This document shows, in pieces, positions 57,072 through 64,000 of a stretch of DNA of 64,000 nucleotides. The notes under the pieces are model-generated. The model was given only the letters and a program-made list of their open reading frames with translations. It did not search any database and was not told where the DNA came from. The position numbers and the translations under genes were made by a program. The stretch spans positions 1,903,501 to 1,967,500 of the forward strand of contig NZ_CP026121.1 of the NCBI RefSeq assembly GCF_003330845.1, read 5' to 3'. The first letter of the stretch is position 1. Each line of letters starts with the position of its first letter. The DNA is from Streptomyces sp. Go-475. GTDB lineage: Bacteria > Actinomycetota > Actinomycetes > Streptomycetales > Streptomycetaceae.

Positions 57072-58379
57072 ATGCACGACGTACGCACCGTAAGGGCACC
57101 TTCCATGCCGCGCCTCGCGGCCGCCTCGCTCGCCGGCACGGCCATCGAGTTCTACGACTTCTTCGTCTATGGCACCGCGGCGGCCCTGATCCTGGGGCCA
57201 CTGTTCTTCCCGACCTTCTCGCCGGTGGCGGGGACCCTGGCCGCCTTCGCCACCTTCGGCGTGGGCTTCGTGGCCCGGCCGCTGGGGTCCGTGCTGTTCG
57301 GGCACATCGGGGACCGGCGCGGGCGACGACCGGTCCTAGTGGCCTCCCTGCTGCTCACCGGCGCCTCCACGGTCGCGGTCGGCTGCGTGCCGACGTACGA
57401 CACGATCGGCGTGGTCGCTCCCCTGCTGCTCCTGGTCCTGCGCTTCCTGCAAGGGCTGGGGCTCGGCGGCGAATGGGGCGGTGCGGTGCTGCTGACGGTG
57501 GAGCACGCCCCCGCCGAGCGGCGCGGGCTGTGGTCGAGCTTCCCGCAGGTCGGGCCCGCGCTGGGGTTCCTGCTCGCCAACGGTGTGGTGCTGGGCCTGT
57601 CGGCGACGTTGTCCGAGGCGCAGTTCGCCGCGTGGGGGTGGCGGGTGCCGTTCTGGGCGGCGGGCGTGCTGGCCGTGGTGGGGCTGTGGCTGCGTTCGTC
57701 GCTCGCCGAGAGCCCCAGTTTCCTGGAGATCGACGACCACGCGCGCGTGCCGCTCGCCGAGGTCGTACGCCACCACTGGCGTCTGCTCCTGCTGACCGGC
57801 GGCGCCCTCGCGATCGGCTACGCGATCTTCTACGCCGTGACGACCTGGTCCCTCTCCTACGGCACGGAACAGCTCGGGGTGAGCCGCACGGTCATGCTGA
57901 CGTGCATCATGGGCGCGGTCGTCGTGAAGGGCGCGCTCACGCCGCTGGTGGCGCTGCTCGGGGACCGGTACGGCCGCCGCCCCCTGTGCCTGGCCGGGTG
58001 CGCCGCCGCCGCCCTGTGGATGTTCCCGATGGTCGCGCTGCTCGCCACCGGCGCGCCGCTGCCGATGTTCCTGGGCTTCCTCGGGGCGATGCTCGCGTTC
58101 ATCACGATGTTCGCCGTGATCGCCGCGTATCTGCCGGAGCTGTACGAACCGCGGGTGCGCTGCACCGGCGCCGCCGTCGGCTACAACCTCGGCGGGGTCG
58201 TCGGCGGCGCCCTCACGCCGATCGCGGCGACGGCCCTCGCCGAGCAGGGCGGGCGGGTGCCGTGGGGTGTGGCCGCGTATCTGACGGCGATCGCGCTGCT
58301 CAGCCTGGGCTGCTTCGCGCTGCTGCCGGAGACGCGTCCGGTGCCGGTGGGAGCGGCCGCGGAGCCTGCTTCCGGCTGA
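57072..58379 (+). CDS. MFS transporter, metabolite:H+ symporter family
   Basis: This 435-residue transporter has about 12 helices and the features of the MHS group (proline/betaine, shikimate or alpha-ketoglutarate carriers): AIEFYDFFVYGTAAAL near the start, GHIGDRRGRRPVLV, LQGLGLGGEWGGAVLL and ELYEPRVRCTGAAVGYNLGG. An organic acid or compatible solute is likely. ATG 57072 starts after a short gap from the S66 gene. It converges with chaA eight bases past its stop. Confidence 0.92.
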   Translation: MHDVRTVRAPSMPRLAAASLAGTAIEFYDFFVYGTAAALILGPLFFPTFSPVAGTLAAFATFGVGFVARPLGSVLFGHIGDRRGRRPVLVASLLLTGASTVAVGCVPTYDTIGVVAPLLLLVLRFLQGLGLGGEWGGAVLLTVEHAPAERRGLWSSFPQVGPALGFLLANGVVLGLSATLSEAQFAAWGWRVPFWAAGVLAVVGLWLRSSLAESPSFLEIDDHARVPLAEVVRHHWRLLLLTGGALAIGYAIFYAVTTWSLSYGTEQLGVSRTVMLTCIMGAVVVKGALTPLVALLGDRYGRRPLCLAGCAAAALWMFPMVALLATGAPLPMFLGFLGAMLAFITMFAVIAAYLPELYEPRVRCTGAAVGYNLGGVVGGALTPIAATALAEQGGRVPWGVAAYLTAIALLSLGCFALLPETRPVPVGAAAEPASG

Positions 58380-58387
58380 CCGCCGGC

Positions 58388-59488
58388 CTAGGGATTGATC
58401 GCCAGTTCCAGGTACGCCGCGAACAGCACCAGATGGACGCCGCCCTGGAGCGGCGTGGCCCGGCCCGGCACCACGGTCAGCGACGCCACCACCACCGTCA
58501 GGGCGAGCAGCACCATGTGGGTGGCGCCGAGGCCGAGGACCAACGGACCGGAGAGCCAGACGGACGCGAGCGCCACGGCGGGGATGGTCAGGCCGATGCT
58601 GGCCATCGCCGAGCCGAGGGCGAGGTTCAGGCTGGTCTGCACCCGGTCGCGGCGGGCGGAGCGCAGCGCGGCGATGGTCTCCGGGAGCAGGACCAGCAGC
58701 GCGATGATCACGCCGACGACGGCATGGTGCAGCCCGGCGGCCGCCACTGCGGACTCGATGGTGGGCGACACCCCCTTGGCCAGGCCGACCACGCCGATCA
58801 GGGCCAGGCCCAGGAGCCCCAGGCTGATCTGGGCGGCTCGGGCGGAAGGAGCCGCGGCGTGCTCCTCCGCGGTGATCACCTCGCCCTGCCGGGTGATGGG
58901 CAGGAAGTAGTCCCGGTGCCGCACGGTCTGCGTCGCGACGAACAGGCCGTAAAGGATCAGCGAGGAGAGCGCCGCGAAGGTCAGCTGGACGGTGGAGAAC
59001 TCCGGGCCCGGCTTGCTCGTGGTGAACGTCGGCAGGACCAGGCTGAGCGTGGCCAGGGTGGCGACGGTCGCCAGCGCGGCGCCGGTGCCCTCAGGGTTGA
59101 AGACCGCCGTGCCGTGCCGCAGCGAGGCGACCAGGAGGCAGCAGCCGACGATGCCGTTGCAGGTGATCATCACGGCCGCGAAGACCGTGTCGCGGGCGAG
59201 CGTCGAGCTCTTGTCGCCGCCGTCCGCCATCAGGGTGACGATGAGGGCGACCTCGATGATCGTGACGGCGACGGCGAGCACGAGGGAGCCGAACGGTTCG
59301 CCGACCCGGTGGGCCACCACCTCGGCGTGGTGCACGGCGGCCAGGACGGCTCCCGCCAGCACCAGGGTCACCAGCGCGACGATCGCGGCCGGAAGATCGC
59401 GCCCCCAGGTGAGGACCAGCAGGACGGCGGCGAGCAGCGGCACCAGGGTCGTCCACTGTGCCGTGAGCGGCCTGCGCCGAGCGATCAT
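58388..59488 (-). CDS. chaA: ChaA, Ca2+/H+ (Na+, K+) antiporter
   Basis: This 366-residue cation/proton antiporter exports calcium or other cations. It has two related halves, each with a conserved acidic helix: LAVAVTIIEVALIVTLM in the first and IIALLVLLPETIAALRSARRDRVQTSLNLALGSAMA in the second. ATG 59486-59488 is preferred over longer frames to 59884, which would run through the neighbouring small gene. It lies downstream of that gene. Confidence 0.92.
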   Translation of the reverse strand: MIARRRPLTAQWTTLVPLLAAVLLVLTWGRDLPAAIVALVTLVLAGAVLAAVHHAEVVAHRVGEPFGSLVLAVAVTIIEVALIVTLMADGGDKSSTLARDTVFAAVMITCNGIVGCCLLVASLRHGTAVFNPEGTGAALATVATLATLSLVLPTFTTSKPGPEFSTVQLTFAALSSLILYGLFVATQTVRHRDYFLPITRQGEVITAEEHAAAPSARAAQISLGLLGLALIGVVGLAKGVSPTIESAVAAAGLHHAVVGVIIALLVLLPETIAALRSARRDRVQTSLNLALGSAMASIGLTIPAVALASVWLSGPLVLGLGATHMVLLALTVVVASLTVVPGRATPLQGGVHLVLFAAYLELAINP

Positions 59489-59512
59489 GCAGTGATCGTC
59501 GCAGACGTGAAG

Positions 59513-59541
59513 GGGGCCCGCACTCCGGTCGTGCGGGTCCC
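59513..59541 (-). terminator. Terminator after the small ABM-like gene
   Basis: An 11-bp stem (GGGGCCCGCAC with GTGCGGGTCCC, one G-T pair) around TCCGGTC begins 19 bases past the stop at 59560. It also lies upstream of chaA. Confidence 0.65.
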
Positions 59542-59559
59542 TTCGGTTGCGCGGCCCGG

Positions 59560-59865
59560 CTACTTGAGGTCGCGTGCGTCCAGCAGGTCGCAGTTGGTGT
59601 ACACCCGCTCCCCGAGGCAGAGCGCGCCCAGTTGCTCCGCCAGCCTGCTGGTCTCGGGGTCGTCGCTGTTGCGCATGGCCTCGTCGTACGACTCGAACTC
59701 GATCAGCGCCAGGTAACGGCGCGGATTGTCGCGGTCCTTCAGGAGCATGCGGTGTGTGGGGCCGCCGCCCGCCCGGTCGGCGAAGCGTTGCCCAGCCTCC
59801 TCGAGGAGCTGCTCCATCTCGTCCAGGCGCTCGGTCTCGAAGTCGATGATCTGCACGAACTTCAT
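59560..59865 (-). CDS. Small protein, ABM/dimeric alpha-beta barrel-like, unknown function
   Basis: This 101-residue protein begins MKFVQIIDFETERLDEMEQL and has RRYLALIEFESYDEAMRNSD, the strand-helix pattern of small dimeric alpha-beta barrel (monooxygenase-like) proteins. The function is not known. The ATG at 59863-59865 follows GGAGGTG; the frame continues to 59958 but that part is not family-like. It sits between terC and chaA on the same strand. Confidence 0.78.
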   Translation of the reverse strand: MKFVQIIDFETERLDEMEQLLEEAGQRFADRAGGGPTHRMLLKDRDNPRRYLALIEFESYDEAMRNSDDPETSRLAEQLGALCLGERVYTNCDLLDARDLK

Positions 59866-59994
59866 GGCACCTCCAGCCGGCCACGGCGCCCCCGGGCCGG
59901 GGACGCGCTCAAGGAACAAGCAAGCACCGGGACCGGTGGTCGGCAATTCGCCGAGCACCGGTCCCGGTGCTGGTTGTTCCTCCGTCCGGCGTGG

Positions 59995-60996
59995 TCAGAC
60001 GTCGATGCTGTCCTTCGGGGCGCTTCCACTCCGCGTCTGCGCCGCCTCGGCCGCCGCCTGCTTCTTGGAAGCCCGCAGGCTGGTGATCGTGGTGACGATC
60101 AGGACGGAGCAGATCACGCCGAGCGAGACCGGAATGCTGATCTCGGGGACGTGCACCCCGGACTCGTGCAGGGCGTGCAGCACGAGCTTCACGCCGATGA
60201 AGCCGAGGATGATCGACAGGCCGTAGGAGAGGTGGACCAGCTTCTTCAGCAGGCCGCCGATGAGGAAGTACAGCTGCCGGAGACCCATCAGGGCGAACGC
60301 GTTGGCCGTGAAGACGATGTACGGGTCCTGGGTCAGGCCGAAGATCGCCGGGATGGAGTCGAGGGCGAAGAGCACGTCCGTCATGCCGATCGCGAGCATC
60401 ACGACCAGCATCGGGGTCATGACCCGCTTGCCGTTCTGCTGGATCCACAGCTTGGTGCCGTGGTAGCGGTCGGCCACGCCGAAGCGGCGCTCAGCGGCCT
60501 TGAGGAGCTTGTTCTCCTCCCACTCCTCGTCGTCCTCATCCGCGCGGGCCTCCTGGATGAGCTTCCAGGCGGTCCAGATGAGGAAGGCGCCGAAGAGGTA
60601 GAACACCCACGAGAAGCTGGCGAGGATCGCGGCGCCGGCGGCGATGAAGATCGCGCGCAGGACGAGGGCTATGAGGACACCGATCAGCAGCACACGCTGC
60701 TGGTACTGCGAGGGCACCGCGAACTTCGCCATGATCAGGACGAAGACGAACAGGTTGTCCACGCTCAGTGACTTCTCGGTGATGAAGCCCGCGAAGAACT
60801 CACCGGCCGGCTGGCCGCCGCCGAACACCAGCAGGCCGAGCCCGAAGAGCACGGCCAGGACGATCCAGACGACCGTCCAGATTCCGGCTTCCTTGATCGA
60901 TACGTCGTGCGGCTTGCGGCCGATGAAGAAGTCGACGGCGATGAGGGCGGCAAGGCCCACGATCGTCAGGACCCATAGGGTCACGGAAACATCCAC
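59995..60996 (-). CDS. TerC-family membrane protein (manganese exporter-like)
   Basis: This 333-residue TerC/Alx protein has about nine helices. It carries SLSVDNLFVFVLIMAKF near residue 75 and MTDVLFALDSIPAIFG near 195, where the conserved aspartates bind a metal ion. TerC proteins of this type export manganese or supply it to secreted enzymes in other bacteria. The upstream RNA at 61042-61148 is a manganese-sensing yybP-ykoY element, which supports that role. The GTG at 60994-60996 follows GCCGGAGG at short spacing (four bases). Two TerD proteins are encoded just upstream. Confidence 0.93.
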   Translation of the reverse strand: MDVSVTLWVLTIVGLAALIAVDFFIGRKPHDVSIKEAGIWTVVWIVLAVLFGLGLLVFGGGQPAGEFFAGFITEKSLSVDNLFVFVLIMAKFAVPSQYQQRVLLIGVLIALVLRAIFIAAGAAILASFSWVFYLFGAFLIWTAWKLIQEARADEDDEEWEENKLLKAAERRFGVADRYHGTKLWIQQNGKRVMTPMLVVMLAIGMTDVLFALDSIPAIFGLTQDPYIVFTANAFALMGLRQLYFLIGGLLKKLVHLSYGLSIILGFIGVKLVLHALHESGVHVPEISIPVSLGVICSVLIVTTITSLRASKKQAAAEAAQTRSGSAPKDSIDV

Positions 60997-61041
60997 TGCG
61001 CCTCCGGCAGTCGTCACGGCAAATGTCAGCGTCGTAGCTGC

Positions 61042-61148
61042 CGGAGGTCTCTTCCACCCAACGATGGGCCGACGCCCCGGGAGCAGGCCGTATCGACCTG
61101 ATCCGTATTGACGGGTACGCCGCAGCAGACAGGGAGTACTCCCCTCCG
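61042..61148 (-). ncRNA. yybP-ykoY (manganese) riboswitch controlling terC
   Basis: On the minus strand the RNA begins CGGAGGGGAGUAC and ends AGACCUCCG, so the closing P1 helix is CGGAGG with CCUCCG. The GGGGAGUA start, CGUCAAUACG in the middle and the GGAAGAGACCUCC end match the yybP-ykoY family. The 3' strand CCUCCGGCAG (61047-61038) is also the exact complement of CUGCCGGAGG (61010-61001), which contains the terC ribosome site. P1 formation would free it, so manganese should turn translation on. Switching is inferred. Confidence 0.85.
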
Positions 61149-61156
61149 TGCCGACA

Positions 61157-61185
61157 ACAGTACCCAATCACCAAGAACAGGTAAA
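61157..61185 (-). promoter_or_regulatory. Promoter of the terC riboswitch transcript
   Basis: On the minus strand TTTACC (61185-61180) and TACTGT (61162-61157) are 17 bases apart, a good match to the housekeeping sigma pattern. Transcription should begin near 61150, right at the start of the riboswitch. Confidence 0.6.
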
Positions 61186-61191
61186 GCGCTT

Positions 61192-61219
61192 GGCAAAAGA
61201 AAGACCAAAATCCCTGGTC
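61192..61219 (-). terminator. Intrinsic terminator after the TerD-fusion gene
   Basis: GACCA and TGGTC (61219-61203) form a hairpin followed on the minus strand by TTTCTTTT, a U-rich tail rarely so clear in Streptomyces. It stands nine bases past the stop. Confidence 0.75.
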
Positions 61220-61227
61220 GGAGGGCT

Positions 61228-63252
61228 TTACGAGTACTTGGTGCGGGCGGCTGCGACCTGGGCGAGCACCTGGTGGAGGACCTGGCTGCCCGGCGGCACG
61301 AGCGTCGGCTCGTACGTCCAGGCATGGCCGACCCAAGGGTCGGCGAGGTGGTCGTCGGGCACTGGCGTCAGTCGCAGCAGCGAACGCCACAGCGGGTCGA
61401 GCAAAGGCCCGTAGCCGGAGGACTCCTCGCGGTCGGCCACCATCATCAGGTGGACGCCGAAGGCGGGCCCCTCGTCTGCGAGGTAGCGCAGCTGGTTCAC
61501 GGCCCGGTCGTCGAAGCCGTGCGGGAAGTCGTTGACGATCAGCAGCTGCTGTGAGGTGTCGAAACCGGGCGGGAGGGAGTCGGCGGCGCCTCCCCGGACC
61601 GCCATCTGCACCAGGTCGACCCGCTGGGTGAGCCGGGTCAGCACGTCCGTCACCCCGGCGGCGCCGCGCGCGGGCGGGGCCGCGAGCACACCGCTGTGCA
61701 CGAGGGGCGCCAGCGGTTGGGCTCCCGAGCCTGCCGGGTCGATGACGTGGACGGTGAACTCGCCCGCCGGATAGACGGCGAGCAGCCGAGCCGCGTGCGC
61801 GACAGCCGTCTCCATGGCGAGACGCCCCAGGGCGTGCGCGTCGGTGAACAGTCCCTCGGACGACTCGGTCCGTCCGCTGTCGATCCACAGACCCCGCTCC
61901 AGCGGCAGCCGGACCAGCATCGGGATGCGGATGCGGTCGGCCTCGGGGAGACGCAGGTCGCCCAGGCGCAGGGCCATGGGGATCTCCATCGGCACCCGGT
62001 AGGCGTGCCACACGGGGTTGTCCCAGCGGGCGTAGGCCGGCGGCAGGGCGGGTTCGACGACGTCGGCCTCGGCCTTGAGCTGCGCGAGGTCCCGGTCGAG
62101 GGCTTCCCTGGCCCGGTCGACGAGCTGGGCGTACCGGGCGCGGGCCGCCTCGCGGGCGGCGTCGCCCTGCCCGCCGATCCGGCTGCGCGGGTCGGACAGG
62201 ACCTGTTCGAGCTCCTTGTCCATGCGCGACTCGGCGAAGTCGACGGCGCTGCGGTAGGCGGCGGTGGTGCGGGCGAGGTCCTCGAACATGCCCCACACCT
62301 GGTTGTACAGCCGCTCCTCCATGGACCAGCCGGTCGCGTCGCCCGCGACGGGCTGCGCGGGCTGTCCGGGTGCGGCCGGGGGCGCGGTGGGCGGAGGCGG
62401 GGGCGGAGCGGCGTTCCGGCGGCGCGGATGGCTGTAGTCGATCGGGCCGCCGCCCGCGGTGGGGGCGGCGGGCTGGGTGACGGCCGAGGGGTCCGCGGCG
62501 GCGCCCGGATACCCCGGCGGCTGCCCCTGCCCGCCGGACGCCGACCCGCCGGACGGCTGGCCGCCGTACGGGGACATCGGGGGTACCGGGCCGGGTTGGG
62601 GCGCCGTGCCGCCCTGGTCCGGGCCGAGGGCGGGGGCCGCCGCCTGCCGGGAACGGTCGCCGTCCGCCGTGCGCGGCGGGGCTGCCTGCACCGAGCGGGC
62701 CAGCCCCTGGGCCACGGCGTCGTTGATGCTGCCGACGAGCTGCTGGGCCTGCGGCAGCCCCTGGTCGGTGAGGAGTTCGGCGAGGCCGCCCGCGTAGCCC
62801 TGGCCGACGGCGCGCACCTTCCAGGCGCCCTGCCGGCGGTAGAGCTCCAGCGCGACGACGGCCGACTCGGCGTCCAGGCCGGTGATCGTGTAGCTGGCCA
62901 TCTCGGCGCCGTCGAGGCCGGTGACGGCGACGAACGGGGCGGCCACGGCGCCGAAACGGACCGGGCCCGCCCCGCCGACGGGCAGGGCGAGCAGCACGCT
63001 GACGCGGTGGACGGTCTCCGGCATGGCGCCCAGGTCCACCGCGAGACGGTGGTCGGCGGCGGCCTGCCGGGAGACCTCGAGACCCGGCTGGGTGGGCGCG
63101 CCCGGGTGGGCCACCCCCTCCACGCCGTGGATCCTCCCGGCCTCGTCGCTGAGCGCGGCCGCGGCCACGATCGGCGTGCCGGCCGAGACCCGGATCTCGA
63201 GACGGACCTGGGAGAGCGGGTGATTCTGCCCCCGCACCAGCTCGGCCGTCAT
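61228..63252 (-). CDS. TerD-domain protein fused to an ATPase-like C-terminal domain
   Basis: This 674-residue protein starts with a TerD-type calcium-binding beta-sandwich (about 1-175: ELVRGQNHPLSQVRLEIRVSAG; AVVALELYRRQGAWKVRAVGQGYAGGL). A Pro/Gly-rich linker (about 190-315) and a helical region follow, then a C-terminal domain (about 400-674) with LVRLPLERGLWIDSG and QLLIVNDFPHGFD, resembling FtsK/SpoIIIE-type ATPases with a degenerate P-loop. It probably works with the TerD protein encoded upstream and TerC. ATG 63250-63252 follows GGGGGACGAAGG. Its stop is TAA, followed by a U-tailed terminator. Confidence 0.82.
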   Translation of the reverse strand: MTAELVRGQNHPLSQVRLEIRVSAGTPIVAAAALSDEAGRIHGVEGVAHPGAPTQPGLEVSRQAAADHRLAVDLGAMPETVHRVSVLLALPVGGAGPVRFGAVAAPFVAVTGLDGAEMASYTITGLDAESAVVALELYRRQGAWKVRAVGQGYAGGLAELLTDQGLPQAQQLVGSINDAVAQGLARSVQAAPPRTADGDRSRQAAAPALGPDQGGTAPQPGPVPPMSPYGGQPSGGSASGGQGQPPGYPGAAADPSAVTQPAAPTAGGGPIDYSHPRRRNAAPPPPPPTAPPAAPGQPAQPVAGDATGWSMEERLYNQVWGMFEDLARTTAAYRSAVDFAESRMDKELEQVLSDPRSRIGGQGDAAREAARARYAQLVDRAREALDRDLAQLKAEADVVEPALPPAYARWDNPVWHAYRVPMEIPMALRLGDLRLPEADRIRIPMLVRLPLERGLWIDSGRTESSEGLFTDAHALGRLAMETAVAHAARLLAVYPAGEFTVHVIDPAGSGAQPLAPLVHSGVLAAPPARGAAGVTDVLTRLTQRVDLVQMAVRGGAADSLPPGFDTSQQLLIVNDFPHGFDDRAVNQLRYLADEGPAFGVHLMMVADREESSGYGPLLDPLWRSLLRLTPVPDDHLADPWVGHAWTYEPTLVPPGSQVLHQVLAQVAAARTKYS

Positions 63253-63328
63253 CGCCTTCGTCCCCCTGTGTCGTTGTGTGGTGTCGTGTGCCGCCCGCCG
63301 GCCCCTGCGGTCCGACTCCCGCCCTTTG

Positions 63329-63907
63329 TCAGAGCAGCGGCAGGATGGACGGCATCAGGTCCTGGAACGTACGGCCGTTAGCCGGGTTGCCGAGGGCCGT
63401 CATCGTCCAGCCCGAGCCCGAGCGGTGCACCTTCGCCATGATCTGGGCCGTGTACTGGCCGCCGCCGGCGAGCGTGTAGCGGGCGAGCTCCTGCCCGTTG
63501 GTCTCGTCGACCAGGCGGCAGAACGCGTTCTGCACCTCCTGGAACGTCTGGCCCGTGAAGGAGTTGACGGTGAAGACGATCTGATCGATGTGGACCGGGA
63601 GGCGCGCGAGGTCGACGAGGATCGCCTCGTCGTCGCCGCCCTGGCCGACACCGCCGACGAGGTTGTCGCCGGTGTGGCGCACCGAGCCGTCGTCGCTCAC
63701 CAGGTGGCGGAAGAAGACGACGTCGACCGGCTGCTTGTCCGCGAACAGGACGGCGGAGGCGTCGAGGTCGATCTCTCGCGTGCGCGAGCCGAACAGGCCG
63801 CGCCGGGGAGCCGCCTGCCAGCCGAGACCCATGCGCACCGCGGTCAGGCTGCCGCCGTCGTTCTTCTGCAGACTGATGGCCTGACCCTTGGTCATGTTGA
63901 CGGTCAC
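63329..63907 (-). CDS. TerD-family tellurium-resistance/stress protein
   Basis: This 192-residue protein is a stand-alone TerD domain, a calcium-binding stress protein linked to tellurite, phage or metal stress in other bacteria. It has MTKGQAISLQKNDG at the start, the GLGWQ strand, DLDASAVLFA, and the acidic Ca-binding GGDDEAILVDLARLP loop. A GTG at 63905-63907 with GAGAGGGG upstream is used; ATG 63895 is the alternative. It is the first gene of the ter group, 76 bases before the TerD-fusion gene. Confidence 0.93.
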   Translation of the reverse strand: MTVNMTKGQAISLQKNDGGSLTAVRMGLGWQAAPRRGLFGSRTREIDLDASAVLFADKQPVDVVFFRHLVSDDGSVRHTGDNLVGGVGQGGDDEAILVDLARLPVHIDQIVFTVNSFTGQTFQEVQNAFCRLVDETNGQELARYTLAGGGQYTAQIMAKVHRSGSGWTMTALGNPANGRTFQDLMPSILPLL

Positions 63908-64000
63908 GCGCTGATTCCCCTCTCGAACGTCCCCTGTTGCCGCGCAGTCGCGGTTGACCTGAACACTACGCAGGGGCACTGACAGCGACGTAGACCGCTC

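Overview
The window is high-GC actinobacterial chromosome, almost certainly Streptomyces. Evidence: about 70% GC with G/C at nearly every third codon position, frequent GTG starts, ATGA/GTGA overlaps inside operons, the developmental regulator WhiA beside RapZ/YvcK/UvrC, a SufR-led suf operon, a tkt-tal-zwf-opcA-pgl block, and MmyB-type and PadR regulators. From memory the gene order follows the chromosomal core around suf, ctaA/ctaB, zwf, gap and uvrA of S. coelicolor; this was not checked against a database. I found no transposases, phage genes, rRNA, tRNA or CRISPR.

Layout. 1-2456 (minus): sufR-like regulator, sufB and the start of sufD, with a SufR-type operator over the promoter. 2618-6220 (plus): an AAC(3)-fold acetyltransferase, an ABC exporter pair and ctaA (heme A synthase). 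6217-8820 (minus): an amidohydrolase, a small conserved protein and ctaB (heme O synthase). 9174-15812 (plus): the pentose-phosphate operon tkt, tal, zwf, opcA, pgl. 15979-22608 (minus): a carbohydrate uptake and hydrolysis cluster with two binding proteins, a GH13 alpha-glucosidase and two permeases, one carrying a large extracytoplasmic insertion, with three copies of one 15-bp operator-like motif. 22730-26328 (plus): PadR regulator, ABC ATPase, FtsX-type permease. 26432-33583 (minus): pgi, an MFS exporter, an RbpA-family protein, secG, tpiA, pgk, gap. 33828-36782 (minus): a large secreted M14 carboxypeptidase. 36932-42070 (minus): uvrC-rapZ-yvcK-whiA with overlapping ends. 42326-45824 (plus): a 52-residue small protein, an XRE-like protein, and a LacI regulator with a PfkB sugar kinase. 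45950-46300: a 41-bp tandem repeat at the 3' end of an MmyB-type regulator. 47226-50877: yceI and uvrA. 51100-59488: a mycothiol-type enzyme, a metallo-hydrolase, a polar amino-acid ABC transporter, aroQ, an S66 peptidase, an MHS-family MFS transporter and a ChaA antiporter. 59560-63907 (minus): a small protein, terC behind a yybP-ykoY (manganese) riboswitch, and two TerD proteins, one fused to an ATPase-like domain.

How it fits together. Most of the window is central carbon metabolism: glycolysis (pgi, tpiA, pgk, gap), the pentose-phosphate pathway, alpha-glucoside uptake and a sugar kinase. Alongside are heme/oxidase cofactor synthesis, Fe-S assembly, nucleotide excision repair (uvrA, uvrC) and development (whiA). 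The least ordinary signals are non-coding: the terC riboswitch, whose 3' strand is an exact complement of the ribosome binding site; the SufR operator; the shared motif in the sugar cluster; the 30-bp palindrome before lacI; the 41-bp repeat; and the small gene between uvrC and the XRE-like gene.
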